Shown here piece after piece: positions 31,410 through 40,343 of a stretch of DNA of 64,000 nucleotides. Location of the stretch: NCBI GenBank assembly GCA_964017065.1, contig OZ024787.1, positions 3,439,903 through 3,503,902 on the forward strand, in the 5' to 3' direction. The position numbers were made by a program, and so were the translations under genes. This DNA is from Haliclona indistincta (Eukaryota; Porifera; Demospongiae; Haplosclerida; Chalinidae). Positions within the stretch are counted from its first letter, which is position 1. Every line of letters starts with the position of its first letter. The notes beneath the pieces are model-generated. The model was not told the origin of the DNA, did not search any database, and was given only the letters and a program-made list of their open reading frames with translations.

Positions 31410-31985
31410 GCCAGGAAAACCCGAACTATTCTTTCTTGCTGCCCTTTGCACAATATAATCTACAGTGTCCTGGCTATTACTTGCCCGTTTTACAAGGAAA
31501 ATGGGTGTACCCACACTCCAGTAGCACTTGCCGTATTTGGAACAAAATTATTTCGTACTTGGCAATCAGGAGAGACCCACATAGGGGTGGGTGGGTTGTG
31601 GGGAGGGCGGGAGGGCGTCAGGTGGCATTTTTTTGGCGCTCTGGCAAAAGGAGATGTATCTTCTTCCATCGCTCTTGCTGGTAGGGGATTTTTGCCGAAA
31701 TCGTGTGTTCTCATTAAATATTCGCCCCTCTGTAACTTACAGACAGAGACCTTTTTGCAAAATCCGATACATACGTTTCTTCCTTGTCTACCAAAGTTTA
31801 TGTCTGACATTTTGTGTGGGTGTGGCATGCTCAGGAAAGAAACGCAACTTTTCGTCATTGGGTGGGGCTTGCTACGCCCAAAAGACGAATGGCGACTTTC
31901 TTGGGTGATCAGTGTGACTGACCAAGCCTTCAACTAACTGTAGAAACCAAAATATTCGTAATCCTGATGTTTGGGATTTCCACCC
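31410..31985 (+). mobile_element. TTAA-flanked element, copy 1 (576 bp)
   Basis: Bounded by TTAA at 31406-31409 and 31986-31989. The ends GCCAGGAAAACCCGAAC and GTTTGGGATTTCCACCC are imperfect inverted repeats. Internal open frames on both strands show no transposase motif, so this is a non-autonomous element of the piggyBac/Kolobok target-site type. Confidence 0.65.
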
Positions 31986-32060
31986 TTAAAGCTAAAGTTG
32001 AGTTACTATAATGGTATTCATTGTCTACTGTGCTATTTATAACCTGAGTTAGAGCTTTAA

Positions 32061-32636
32061 GCCAGGAAAACCCGAACTATTCTTTCTTGCTGCCCTTTGC
32101 ACAATATAATCTACAGTGTCCTGGCTATTACTTGCCCGTTTTACAAGGAAAATGGGTGTACCCACACTCCAGTAGCACTTGCCGTATTTGGAACAAAATT
32201 ATTTCGTACTTGGCAATCAGGAGAGACCCACATAGGGGTGGGTGGGTTGTGGGGAGGGCGGGAGGGCGTCAGGTGGCATTTTTTTGGCGCTCTGGCAAAA
32301 GGAGATGTATCTTCTTCCATCGCTCTTGCTGGTAGGGGATTTTTGCCGAAATCGTGTGTTCTCATTAAATATTCGCCCCTCTGTAACTTACAGACAGAGA
32401 CCTTTTTGCAAAATCCGATACATACGTTTCTTCCTTGTCTACCAAAGTTTATGTCTGACTTTTTGTGTGGGTGTGGCATGCTCAGGAAAGAAACGCAACT
32501 TTTCGTCATTGGGTGGGGCTTGCTACGCCCACAAGACGAATGGCGACTTTCTTGGGTGATCAGTGTGACTGACCAAGCCTTCAACTAACAGTAGAAACCA
32601 AAATATTCGTAATCCTGATGTTTGGGATTTCCACCC
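32061..32636 (+). mobile_element. TTAA-flanked element, copy 2 (576 bp)
   Basis: Same length and orientation as copy 1, with TTAA on both sides and only about three visible substitutions. The copies are separated by 67 bp plus a shared TTAA on each side. That spacer does not occur in other class C relics, so a tandem duplication of element plus spacer, or two insertions into different DNA, must be invoked. Confidence 0.65.
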
Positions 32637-32816
32637 TTAATTTTAGCCAGCCCTGGACCTTGGCTACCTCAACTAATACTGCATGCTACAATGATTCTTT
32701 ACATGATGTTACCATTACGTTATTGTACGTTATTGATTCATAACTAACTTGCGCTTTATATGAGGTTTCATCAATACTTTGATGCACTCTGGTAGCAAAC
32801 CACGTATTGGCGATCG

Positions 32817-32863
32817 CATGATGTAGTGTGATCATGTGATCTCGTGGTGATCGGTAGTGAAGG
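32817..32863 (+). promoter_or_regulatory. Conserved upstream box, class C (copy 12)
   Basis: Consensus form, 27 bp before the ATG of the interrupted gene. It still stands although the gene is split. Confidence 0.5.
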
Positions 32864-33665
32864 TTGTCAATGCTGATCTTGCGTGTTGCAATGGCTCAAG
32901 GAATGTGCTTTCTGCTTCTAGTGCTATCAAGAGTATATAATATAGAGAGAGTATCGAACGCCGTATAGCCCCATACAAACACTCTGTGCGAAGTAACGTG
33001 ACAGGCACGTGAGAAAAATTACGTGTTATTACGCAGCGCTGCATGGTACCACTCCCACTACGTCACTGTCTCTCTCTACTATTCGACTAACAGCGTTCTA
33101 TGGCCAAAAGACCAGCTAGTCCACTCGAAGAATGCGTCCCAAAGAGAATGATACCGCCTGATGATCCCGGCAGGGTGACCGTGGCTAGTCTTGCATGCGC
33201 AAGCTGGACGGGAAACGTTTGCAGACAAACTGCAGTTTGACGTCGTTTCGACAGACAAGCAGGCCCGTCTTATCGTGGTTGGCTGCGTCCTCATAGACTA
33301 TGCAGCTGTTCGCTTCGAGCGTCTCGTGCAGCCTAGCTTCAGCCATCGATCAGATCGAGGGAGGCGTGACGCTGCGTCACAACCTGGCAGCGCAGACCAA
33401 GATCTGTTTGCGTCATAGAATCACGTGCCTGTCACGTTACTTCGCACAGAGTGTTTGTATGGGGCTATAGGGCGGTTGCACGTGACGTCACACATTACGT
33501 CATTTTACTTCCGGGTGGCAAAACGCTTACTCGACAGCACGTCTTCCATACGAATTTTACTCCTTTATCGTTGTTGCGCACACGGTTAAGCAGGCGCAAA
33601 TGCAGCTGTACGCCGAGATAAACAAACCGCATAGCTTGTACCATCAATACAAGGTTTTTTTCGCT

Positions 33666-35242
33666 ATGGTTCATTCTTGCTGCGCTTATAGCTGCACTAA
33701 CAGAGACGTCAAAGAAACACGAGAAAAAGGAGTGCAGTTTTACCGATTTCCAACGAACGAGGCCAAGAAAGCTCAATGGATCAATGCCATCAAGCGCAAA
33801 GAGTTCAAACCTAGTGCTTCTACACGGATCTGTAGTGAACACTTCGTAGGAGGTAAGTATCGAACACGACGAGACTACTGCAAAAATCAGTAATATCATT
33901 CTACATGCATGATTGTTCTGTAGGCAAAAGAAGTGATGATCCATTGTCTCCTGCTTTTGTACCGTCTTTGTTTGCCTATACTGAACCTCGTAAAAAGCGG
34001 CAGGCTGAAGAGGCTCTAGAAAAATACCTTTCAGTGAAGAAGAGGAAGGAAAGAATAGAAAACATGAGGATAGAAAAGGAGGCTAGCAAACAGCAGGATG
34101 CAATTGTAATCGAAAGTGAGCCAGAGCTAGTAGATCAAGAAGAGGAAGAAAACCAACAGGATGGTGATGCTGCTGCAGTGTCAGTTGTGTGTCATGCAGG
34201 CATTGACATAGCTTGTCAAACAGACACAACTGTTAATGATCTGCATGCTCTTGAAATCGATCACCAGCTTCGCATTCAAGAATCAGTACTCACGGCGCAG
34301 CAAAAGGAATCTGATCGTGTACCCAAGGGCTACCCAGACCTCAGAACTCTGCGTGACAATGATAAGGTTCTTCGGTTTTACACAGGTCTCACCAGTTTCA
34401 CTGTCTTAATGGCTGTATTCGATTTGGTAGCCTCTGTTATTCCTGAGTCAAAGATCAGCAAGCTGTCTAATTTTGAAGCTTTTACTCTTACTCTTATGAA
34501 ACTAAGACTCAACTCTAGCAACTTTGACCTTGGGTTCAGATTTGGCATCAGTAAGTCAACAGTAGGTAGAGTATTTGCAAAATGGATCGATGCAATGAGT
34601 ACTCGGTTGTCTTTTCTTATATTCTGGCCAGATCGTCCATCATTACAAAAAACCATGCCATTCTGCTTCAGACCCAATTATGGCCTAAAGGTAACTTCGA
34701 TTATTGACTGCTTTGAGCTGTATATAGAGAAGCCTTCTGATCTGTTAGCCAAATCGTGTACGTGGTCTCAATACAAGCACTACAATACAGCTAAGTACTT
34801 GATAGGAATTACACCACAAGGAGTAGTTAGCTACCTGTCAAATGGTTGGGGCGGCAGAACATCAGACAAGTGGATTGTTGAAAACTCAGGATTCCTTAGA
34901 TTTTTAATGCATGGAGATGTTGTCCTAGCTGACAGGGGCTTTGACGTTAGTGACAGCATGGCAGTATTCGGAGCTACCTTGGACATTCCAACTTTTACCA
35001 GAGGACTTGATCAGCTTGACTCTGCAGATGTTGAAGCAACACGGAAGTTGGCAAATGTAAGAATTCATGTAGAGAGAATCATTGGAACAGTTCGCCAAAG
35101 ATTTCAAATACTGTCTGCAACTGGTGTCCTACCAAAAGAGTTGGCATCTAGAAAGAGTAATGGTGCTACAGTACTAGATTCAGTAGTTCATGTTTGCTGT
35201 GCTCTAAACAACGTGTGCACGGGAGTAGTGCCCTTTCATTGA
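33666..35242 (+). CDS. THAP-domain DDE transposase
   Basis: Two exons, 33666-33852 and 33924-35242, joined across a GT-AG intron of 71 bp; 501 aa. Residues 1 to about 75 form a THAP zinc finger: CCAYSC supplies the C-x4-C pair, then a YRFP core, and CSEHF supplies C-x2-H; FVPSLF after the intron is the usual closing box. A basic coiled-coil-like stretch follows (EEALEKYLSVKKRKERIE). Next is an HTH_Tnp_4-like segment (FRFGISKSTVGRVFAKW). The catalytic domain of DDE_Tnp_4 type shows Asp in IIDCFEL, Asp in LADRGFD and Glu in HVERIIG. All three acidic residues are present and the frame is clean, so the enzyme may be active. It should bind the element ends and catalyse excision and integration. 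Confidence 0.9.
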
Positions 35243-35405
35243 CTCTATGATTGACTCTATGATTGACTCTCTATGATTATCTGTCAGTTTCCACATAACT
35301 GACAGATAATCATTATTATTATTATCTCAAGTATGTGTACTTACATGATAACATGTACAATAATACAAGTGTCACAACCACATGTGCATAGTCAGCAAAC
35401 AGATC

Positions 35406-37251
35406 CTACTTACTAGTTTTCTTCTTAGCACACTTACATGTAGGACAATACCATTTGCCCCGGGGCACAGCAGTGAGTCCTACACACTCAAGGTGAAACC
35501 AGACTGTCAAGCAAGACTTGTTGTCGCAAGCAACCATTTCACCACCTTTGCACTCTTTACAGCTACACCAATTCCCTTTATCTTCTTCTGTTTGCAAAGG
35601 TGCGAGATCACGGGGAGGCTGTGTTCTGGTGTACCACTTTCCCAATAGCTCTGGAAGAACGCACAGTTTCACAAAACCTTCTGCAACTGGTAAGGCGGCC
35701 TGGATGAGTTGTTTGTCAACTGTGATACGCTCAATGTGTAGTTCATCACTGGACCATACGACAAAGTCACAATACATGAATCCTGTGACAAACATTTGTA
35801 GCTGGCACTGGTAGTAATAAGAGTGTTTTTTTTGAGGTAGTACACGCCATCTGCCTGCTTTTCGAGACAAAAAGTACCATTGGTAACTGCGTCTTCAAAG
35901 GATGACTGTTCTGCACAGAGTGGGCACTTGACCTCCACAGTTCCTGACCCACAGCATTTGCAGTTTACAAGAGCATCAGGTGTTGCACCCAGAAATGGGT
36001 GCTTTGGATGAATATGAAAGCCGGTGGGAGTGACTGACATTTCTTGGTGCAATTTTAGCGACTGTTTTTTGTATGCTAAGAGAGCATCTTTTTCATGTTT
36101 ACATCCCCATTTGGTTGCTCTTGTGCTAAATCTGTTCACCTCTGGATAGCAAATGCTTTTCAGCAGTGATAGAGATGGCTTTTGGGGATCTGTGTGTAGG
36201 ACTTGCCTGAATCGAGAAGCGGTAACTCTCCCAGCTCGATACCGAAACCAACTTGCTGAGTTTGATTGGCGTAATGTAAGGTCAACAAGATGATTTACCA
36301 TTACAGGAGAGACATCTGCAGATGAGAATTGCTCCTCAGCTAATTCGACTAGCTGAGAGTAGTCATAGACCAAGTAAGCAGGATTGTACAAGCTTTGTAG
36401 CAATGGAGGCAGATGATCACTAGAGCAAGCAAAGCTGTCGTTGTAAGGTGGAATGAGTGACAGAATTATTGGCTTGTTTTGCTGCTCTAGAGAGATCGAT
36501 TGAAAGAAACTTTCAATTTCGGACTGTGACGGTTGAAAAAAGGATGTAGTTGACACTGTACTAGTACTGCAACATTGGCTGCTGAGTCTAGGATGTGAAA
36601 AATTGATCTCAGTGAGTTCTAAACTTGGGATGTGTTCTGTTGGAGCTGGCATCCAAGCATTCTCTTTGGACGTACAGGAAATGTTCGAACTTATCCTGAC
36701 AGCAGCTTCCACCCAGTGGAGTAGAGCTCCTACATGGGAGCAGGTTTCAGCGAGTCCAGCCATGCAGGTGCAGTGTGCCACAAGAATTTCTCCACTGCAA
36801 TTGATCAGTACCCATGGTCGAAGAGGTGGCTTGTTTGCTGCATAGCTGTGCCTGACCTTCCCCATGACTAGCACAATCTCTTCCTCAGGATATCTCTTCC
36901 ACACAGATTCCAGCACCCAACCACACGTAAAGTACTTGTAGCTCTGCAGGCTTTTGTAATTTTTTACCTCCTCTAGTGTCGCAAAACTGGTGGTGTAAAG
37001 CAAATACACTACGATATCTGGGTAGCTGAAATAGACAGAAAGATCTGCGGTTATTAACTTAATCTGGGCGCCAACTGCGCGTACCTTAGAGAGGGCAATA
37101 GAGATGTATCCTTGGATAAGTCAGACTTTTTCAGCGAGTAGGGATCTTCATTTCTTATCATCGATATTTTTTCATGATACCGGGCTTTGTGCTTTGCATC
37201 GAGCTTATAAAACACATCAGACAGTTGCGATTGCTCCGCGAACTGCGCCAT
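35406..37251 (-). CDS. PHD/SWIM/YqaJ-exonuclease accessory protein of the transposon
   Basis: Minus strand; exon 1 37251-37085, intron, exon 2 from 37025. The order is a short N-terminal region, a SWIM zinc finger (CTCMAGLAETCSHV), then a YqaJ/lambda-exonuclease-like PD-(D/E)XK core (TPDAL ... VEVKCP ... YYYQCQLQM), then a C-terminal PHD finger (WCSCKECKGGEMVACD ... WFHLECVGL ... WYCPTCKC). The frame breaks at a run of eight A's (plus-strand T's at 35826-35833) inside the nuclease core; one more A would restore it. This may be a decayed copy, an assembly or sequencing slip, or frameshifting at the homopolymer. Convergent with the transposase; its role in transposition is unknown. Confidence 0.8.
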
Positions 37252-38933
37252 TTTGAGCTTCTAGGCGGCGAAAATTAAACTGCTTTTGCCACCCGGAAGT
37301 AAATTGACGTCATTGTGACTCATTAATATTACGTAATTGCAACCGCCCTATACGGCGTTCGATACTCTCTCTATATTATATACTCTTGGTGCTATCAGTG
37401 AGTGCTGTAGCAGCAGATGAACTCAGCAAGGGACCAGGTCAACTAGTGTGCCCTCCAGACCAGAATCCTCTTTACTCATACTGGTTCACTTTATCCGTTC
37501 CTAATGACTGTCAGAAATCACCAACTGAGGAGTGCTTCTATTATCTTGCTGTTCGGCGCAATCCTTTCAATGGCTCTTTTGCTGATTTTTATTTTGTAGC
37601 AACAACACATGGCTATGTTGCTGTTGGGTTCTCTAAGGATAGTCTAATGGGAGAAGATGACGTGATTGGTTGTAAGAGAGATCCTCAGACTGGTAACATT
37701 AGTGTAGTGAGTGCCTGGAACCCAGCCCCATGGCATGCTCCTAATGAGAGGGACCCCAGTCAACGTGGTGTGTGCCAGTATCTCACTAGCTATAGTGATG
37801 GCCAGCTCTCCTGTAGATTCAGCCGCTACATTGCACCTGTTAATCCTGGTTATGATTACGATTTGAACAATTCTTACTATCTCTTTTATGCTAGAAGTGA
37901 TGAAGGTGGCTCGCCACACTTCCTCAAACACGAGGAAACTCCGCATGTTAGCTATTATCCTATCAATGTGCTTCATAATGGCACCACTAATGCTGGCTAT
38001 ATTCCTCGTGGTGGTCTCATCAAGGCACATGGCGTAGTAATGATGCTTGCTTGGTTATTGATTTATATAGTGCTACTTCTGTTCGCATCTATATCTTTAA
38101 GAAAAGAAAATAGTGATCTTTCAAGGAAAGACTGGTGGTTTCAGAGTATTCGAAAAGTGAGCATTGCAACAATTGTTGTCATGGCAATTGGACTACTTCT
38201 TGTCATAATTGCAAACAAGGACAACCATCCACCTGGTCTGATCTCATCTATTTATGGAATGAACGTTGCTCATGCTGTAATAGGATTCATCATACCGCTT
38301 ATTATGGCGACTTGTCTGTTCTTACTTCATTTAATTGTTCCACCATTCTGCACCCGGAAAGTTCCATTATGTATTACTGTATTCACATTCACATTTTTTG
38401 TGATTGGTGCTGGTGTATTGGCTGGGACCAATCTTATAATTGGTTTGGTGTTGTTTCAGACTGGATCTGCCCCAGTTAATCCATTGAATGACAACTTAAT
38501 CTTTGTGATTTTGGCATTTTCTATTGCATTTATGAAATTAGTTTTAGCCTCCTTGAAGCCTTTTCGGTTATTTACCAATTGTTGCATAGTATGCTGTTGC
38601 TTGAGAAGACAGAATGGTAATTATCATGCTCGTGCTTGTCAGCGCAGATGGGCATGGTTTGTTGTGATGTGTCTCATTTTCTTACTAATTTTGGTGTAGT
38701 TGTGATATTAGTGATGATGGGTTTGATTTTAGTCAGCCCTGACCTTGGCTACTTCAACTAATGCTGTGTGTTACAACAATTCCTTTACATTGTGTAAATA
38801 TCTAAGTTGTGTACCCCAATTTTTAAAAAGCTGTTGTGTATTTTACGTAATTAACTTGTCTTTTGTGCAAAAAAATAAACTTTTCATCAATACTTTGATG
38901 CTCTGCTAGTACCTAACCACGTATTGGCGATTG

Positions 38934-38980
38934 CATGATGTAGTGTGATCATGTGGTGAGTCTGGTGACCGGTAGTGAAG
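38934..38980 (+). promoter_or_regulatory. Conserved upstream box, class B (copy 13)
   Basis: Shortened in the middle (ATGTGGTGAGTCTGGTGACC), with the GAGTCTGGT variant also seen at 24624. Ends 25 bp before the ATG. Confidence 0.45.
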
Positions 38981-39005
38981 GCAACACTACTCATTGTGTG
39001 TTGCA

Positions 39006-40343
39006 ATGGCTCAGAGAGTGTTTGTACGTAGCCTGCTTCTAGTGCTATCAGTGAGTGCTGTAGCAGCAGATGAACCCAGTGAGGGACCAGGTCAGCTAGT
39101 GTGCCCTCCAGACCAGGACTCTAATTCCTCATACTGGTTCACCTTGCCTATTCCTAGTGGCTGCAATGGCTCATCCACTATACAGTGCTCTTATTATCTT
39201 GCTGTTCGACGCAATCCTGTCAATGCCTCTTTTGCTGATTTCTATTTATCAGCAACAACACATGGCTATGTTGCTGTTGGGTTCTCAAGGGATAAGTGGA
39301 TGGGAGAAGATGACGTGATTGGTTGTAAGAGAGATCCTCAGACTGATAACATTAGTGTAGTGAGTGCCTGGAACCCAGCCCCATTCCATGCTCCTAACAG
39401 AAGGGACCCCAGTCAACGTGGTGTGTGCCCATATCGCGCTAGGTATAGTGATGGCCAGCTCTCCTGTAGATTCAGCCGCTACATTGCACCTGTTAATCCT
39501 GGTTATGATTACGATTTGAACAATTCTTATTTTCTCTTTCTTGCCATAAGCGACAAAGGTGGCTCACCACACTTCCTCAAACACGAAGAGACTCCATTAA
39601 TCACTGTTATCTCAATTAATGTGCTGTTTGATAATGGCACTGCTGTGTATTTACCACATAGCGGCTTTGTGAGGGCACATGCTGCTCTAATGCTGGCAGC
39701 TTGTCCACTTTTGCTTGGAGTCGCGGTCTTGTTCATTTTTCCTTACATCAAATCGCTATCAATCACAAATTATCGTCCAAGGAAAGATTCTTGTAAAATT
39801 CACTTTCATCGTATAGGTTATGGCTTTGCAGCCTTGACTGCTATGTTGATGGGTACACTTGTTCCTTTTAATGACAAGAGGTTTACTATAGTTTGCACTG
39901 CAAACTTAGTCCATATTGTAATCGGAGGCTTGATGATGGTAACAATTGGAGTCATGCTGTTCCTAGATTCCTTCCTTATATGCTATAATATTCAGTTGAC
40001 TGGCATCTTCTTGACTTGGTGTATTATAGTGCTGTTTATAGACTTCTTTATGCCCTTCAGTTTGCTCTTTTTTCAAGATGGGTGTGGTCTGAACAGCCCC
40101 AACTTCATGGTGTATCTACTATTCTTTCACTTTGGTCTCAAGGCAGTCTTGTTTCTGGTGGTACTGGCTCTGTCTGTGATCATTACATATTACCGACGGC
40201 AACCAGAATTCATTTCTTATTGGATAGACTTGTTTCCGCGCAAAAAGATTGTATTCATTTTGTTTGTAATATTTGGTGTCATTATTCTTACGGATTTCAT
40301 TTTAGTCTTAACAATCGGCTTACTCTTCTGTGTTTACTTTTGA
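39006..40343 (+). CDS. DOMON domain / multi-TM protein, divergent class B (copy 13)
   Basis: Intact frame, 445 aa from 39006. Signal peptide and DOMON core are ordinary class B (NPVNASF, RDKWMGEDD, NPAPFHAPNRRD are private or shared with copy 11). After VLFDNGTAVY the membrane half is clearly diverged from every other copy: RAHAALMLAACPLL in helix 1 (Gly of KAHG changed), KIHFHRIGYGFAAL where b561 proteins have their second histidine (HR restored or retained), LVHIVIGGLMMVT with the third-position His, FFQDGCGLNSPNF loop, and a tail LLFCVYF. The 3' flank also differs. It is the last gene of the array and may represent an older lineage whose ectodomain was homogenised. Confidence 0.85.
   Translation: MAQRVFVRSLLLVLSVSAVAADEPSEGPGQLVCPPDQDSNSSYWFTLPIPSGCNGSSTIQCSYYLAVRRNPVNASFADFYLSATTHGYVAVGFSRDKWMGEDDVIGCKRDPQTDNISVVSAWNPAPFHAPNRRDPSQRGVCPYRARYSDGQLSCRFSRYIAPVNPGYDYDLNNSYFLFLAISDKGGSPHFLKHEETPLITVISINVLFDNGTAVYLPHSGFVRAHAALMLAACPLLLGVAVLFIFPYIKSLSITNYRPRKDSCKIHFHRIGYGFAALTAMLMGTLVPFNDKRFTIVCTANLVHIVIGGLMMVTIGVMLFLDSFLICYNIQLTGIFLTWCIIVLFIDFFMPFSLLFFQDGCGLNSPNFMVYLLFFHFGLKAVLFLVVLALSVIITYYRRQPEFISYWIDLFPRKKIVFILFVIFGVIILTDFILVLTIGLLFCVYF

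Larger units (their letters stand above)
31300..32680 (+). pseudogene. Eroded class C DOMON gene tail (relic 5), split by insertions
   Basis: CACTTGTCAGCGCTGATAGG and GTGATGGTGGGTTAAATT lie before 31406, and TTTTAGCCAGCCCTGGACC resumes at 32641. The interval is filled by two TTAA-flanked element copies. Removing them restores the relic as seen at 20399-20460. Confidence 0.65.
33470..37348. mobile_element. Autonomous THAP-DDE/YqaJ transposon (ISL2EU/PIF-Harbinger-like)
   Basis: 3879 bp with ends GGGCGGTTGCA and TGCAACCGCCC followed inward by a shared CCACCCGGAAGTAAA-type block. The duplicated target is TATA (33466-33469 and 37349-37352); it can also be read as TA with TA included in the inverted repeat, which fits the 2-bp duplications I recall for ISL2EU. 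It carries two convergent genes, a THAP-DDE transposase and a PHD/SWIM/YqaJ protein, the gene pair I associate with ISL2EU. It inserted into the right arm of the outer element. Confidence 0.8.
32928..37388. mobile_element. Outer non-autonomous element (578 bp without its insert)
   Basis: Left inverted repeat 32928-33012, starting CAAGAGTATATAATATAGAG. The right inverted repeat is its exact-looking complement but is cut in two: 33421-33469 and 37353-37388. Each arm is 85 bp. The 408-bp interior has no recognised transposase. Flanks show a direct GTGCTAT (7 bp), extendable to 9 bp on one reading. Long arms with a 7-9 bp duplication would fit a Mutator-like or related cut-and-paste family. It landed in the signal-peptide codons of a class C gene. 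Confidence 0.8.
32891..38761 (+). pseudogene. Class C DOMON gene split by nested transposons (copy 12)
   Basis: The first 13 codons (ATG at 32891, MAQGMCFLLLVLS) end at 32929 inside the signal peptide. The remainder resumes at 37389 after a 4.46-kb nested insertion, with GTGCTAT (or GTGCTATCA) repeated at both sides. The downstream part (from SVSAVAADELSKGPGQL) is open to 38699, where loss of one T relative to copy 10 changes the frame and replaces the last helix by ILV-stop. The class C tail codons (SPDLGYFN) remain visible up to 38761. Inside the DOMON domain a B-type segment (DGQLSC ... NPGYDYDL) sits in a class C context, a probable conversion tract. Confidence 0.9.

Noticed and set aside
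31446..31937. 163-codon frame repeated at 32097-32588
   Set aside because: It exists on both strands of both element copies, has no transposase motif, and composition suggests chance frames in a short element.
16027..38980. Conserved box as a mobile element end
   Set aside because: It occurs only at fixed distance before class B/C start codons, in one orientation, without inverted partners.
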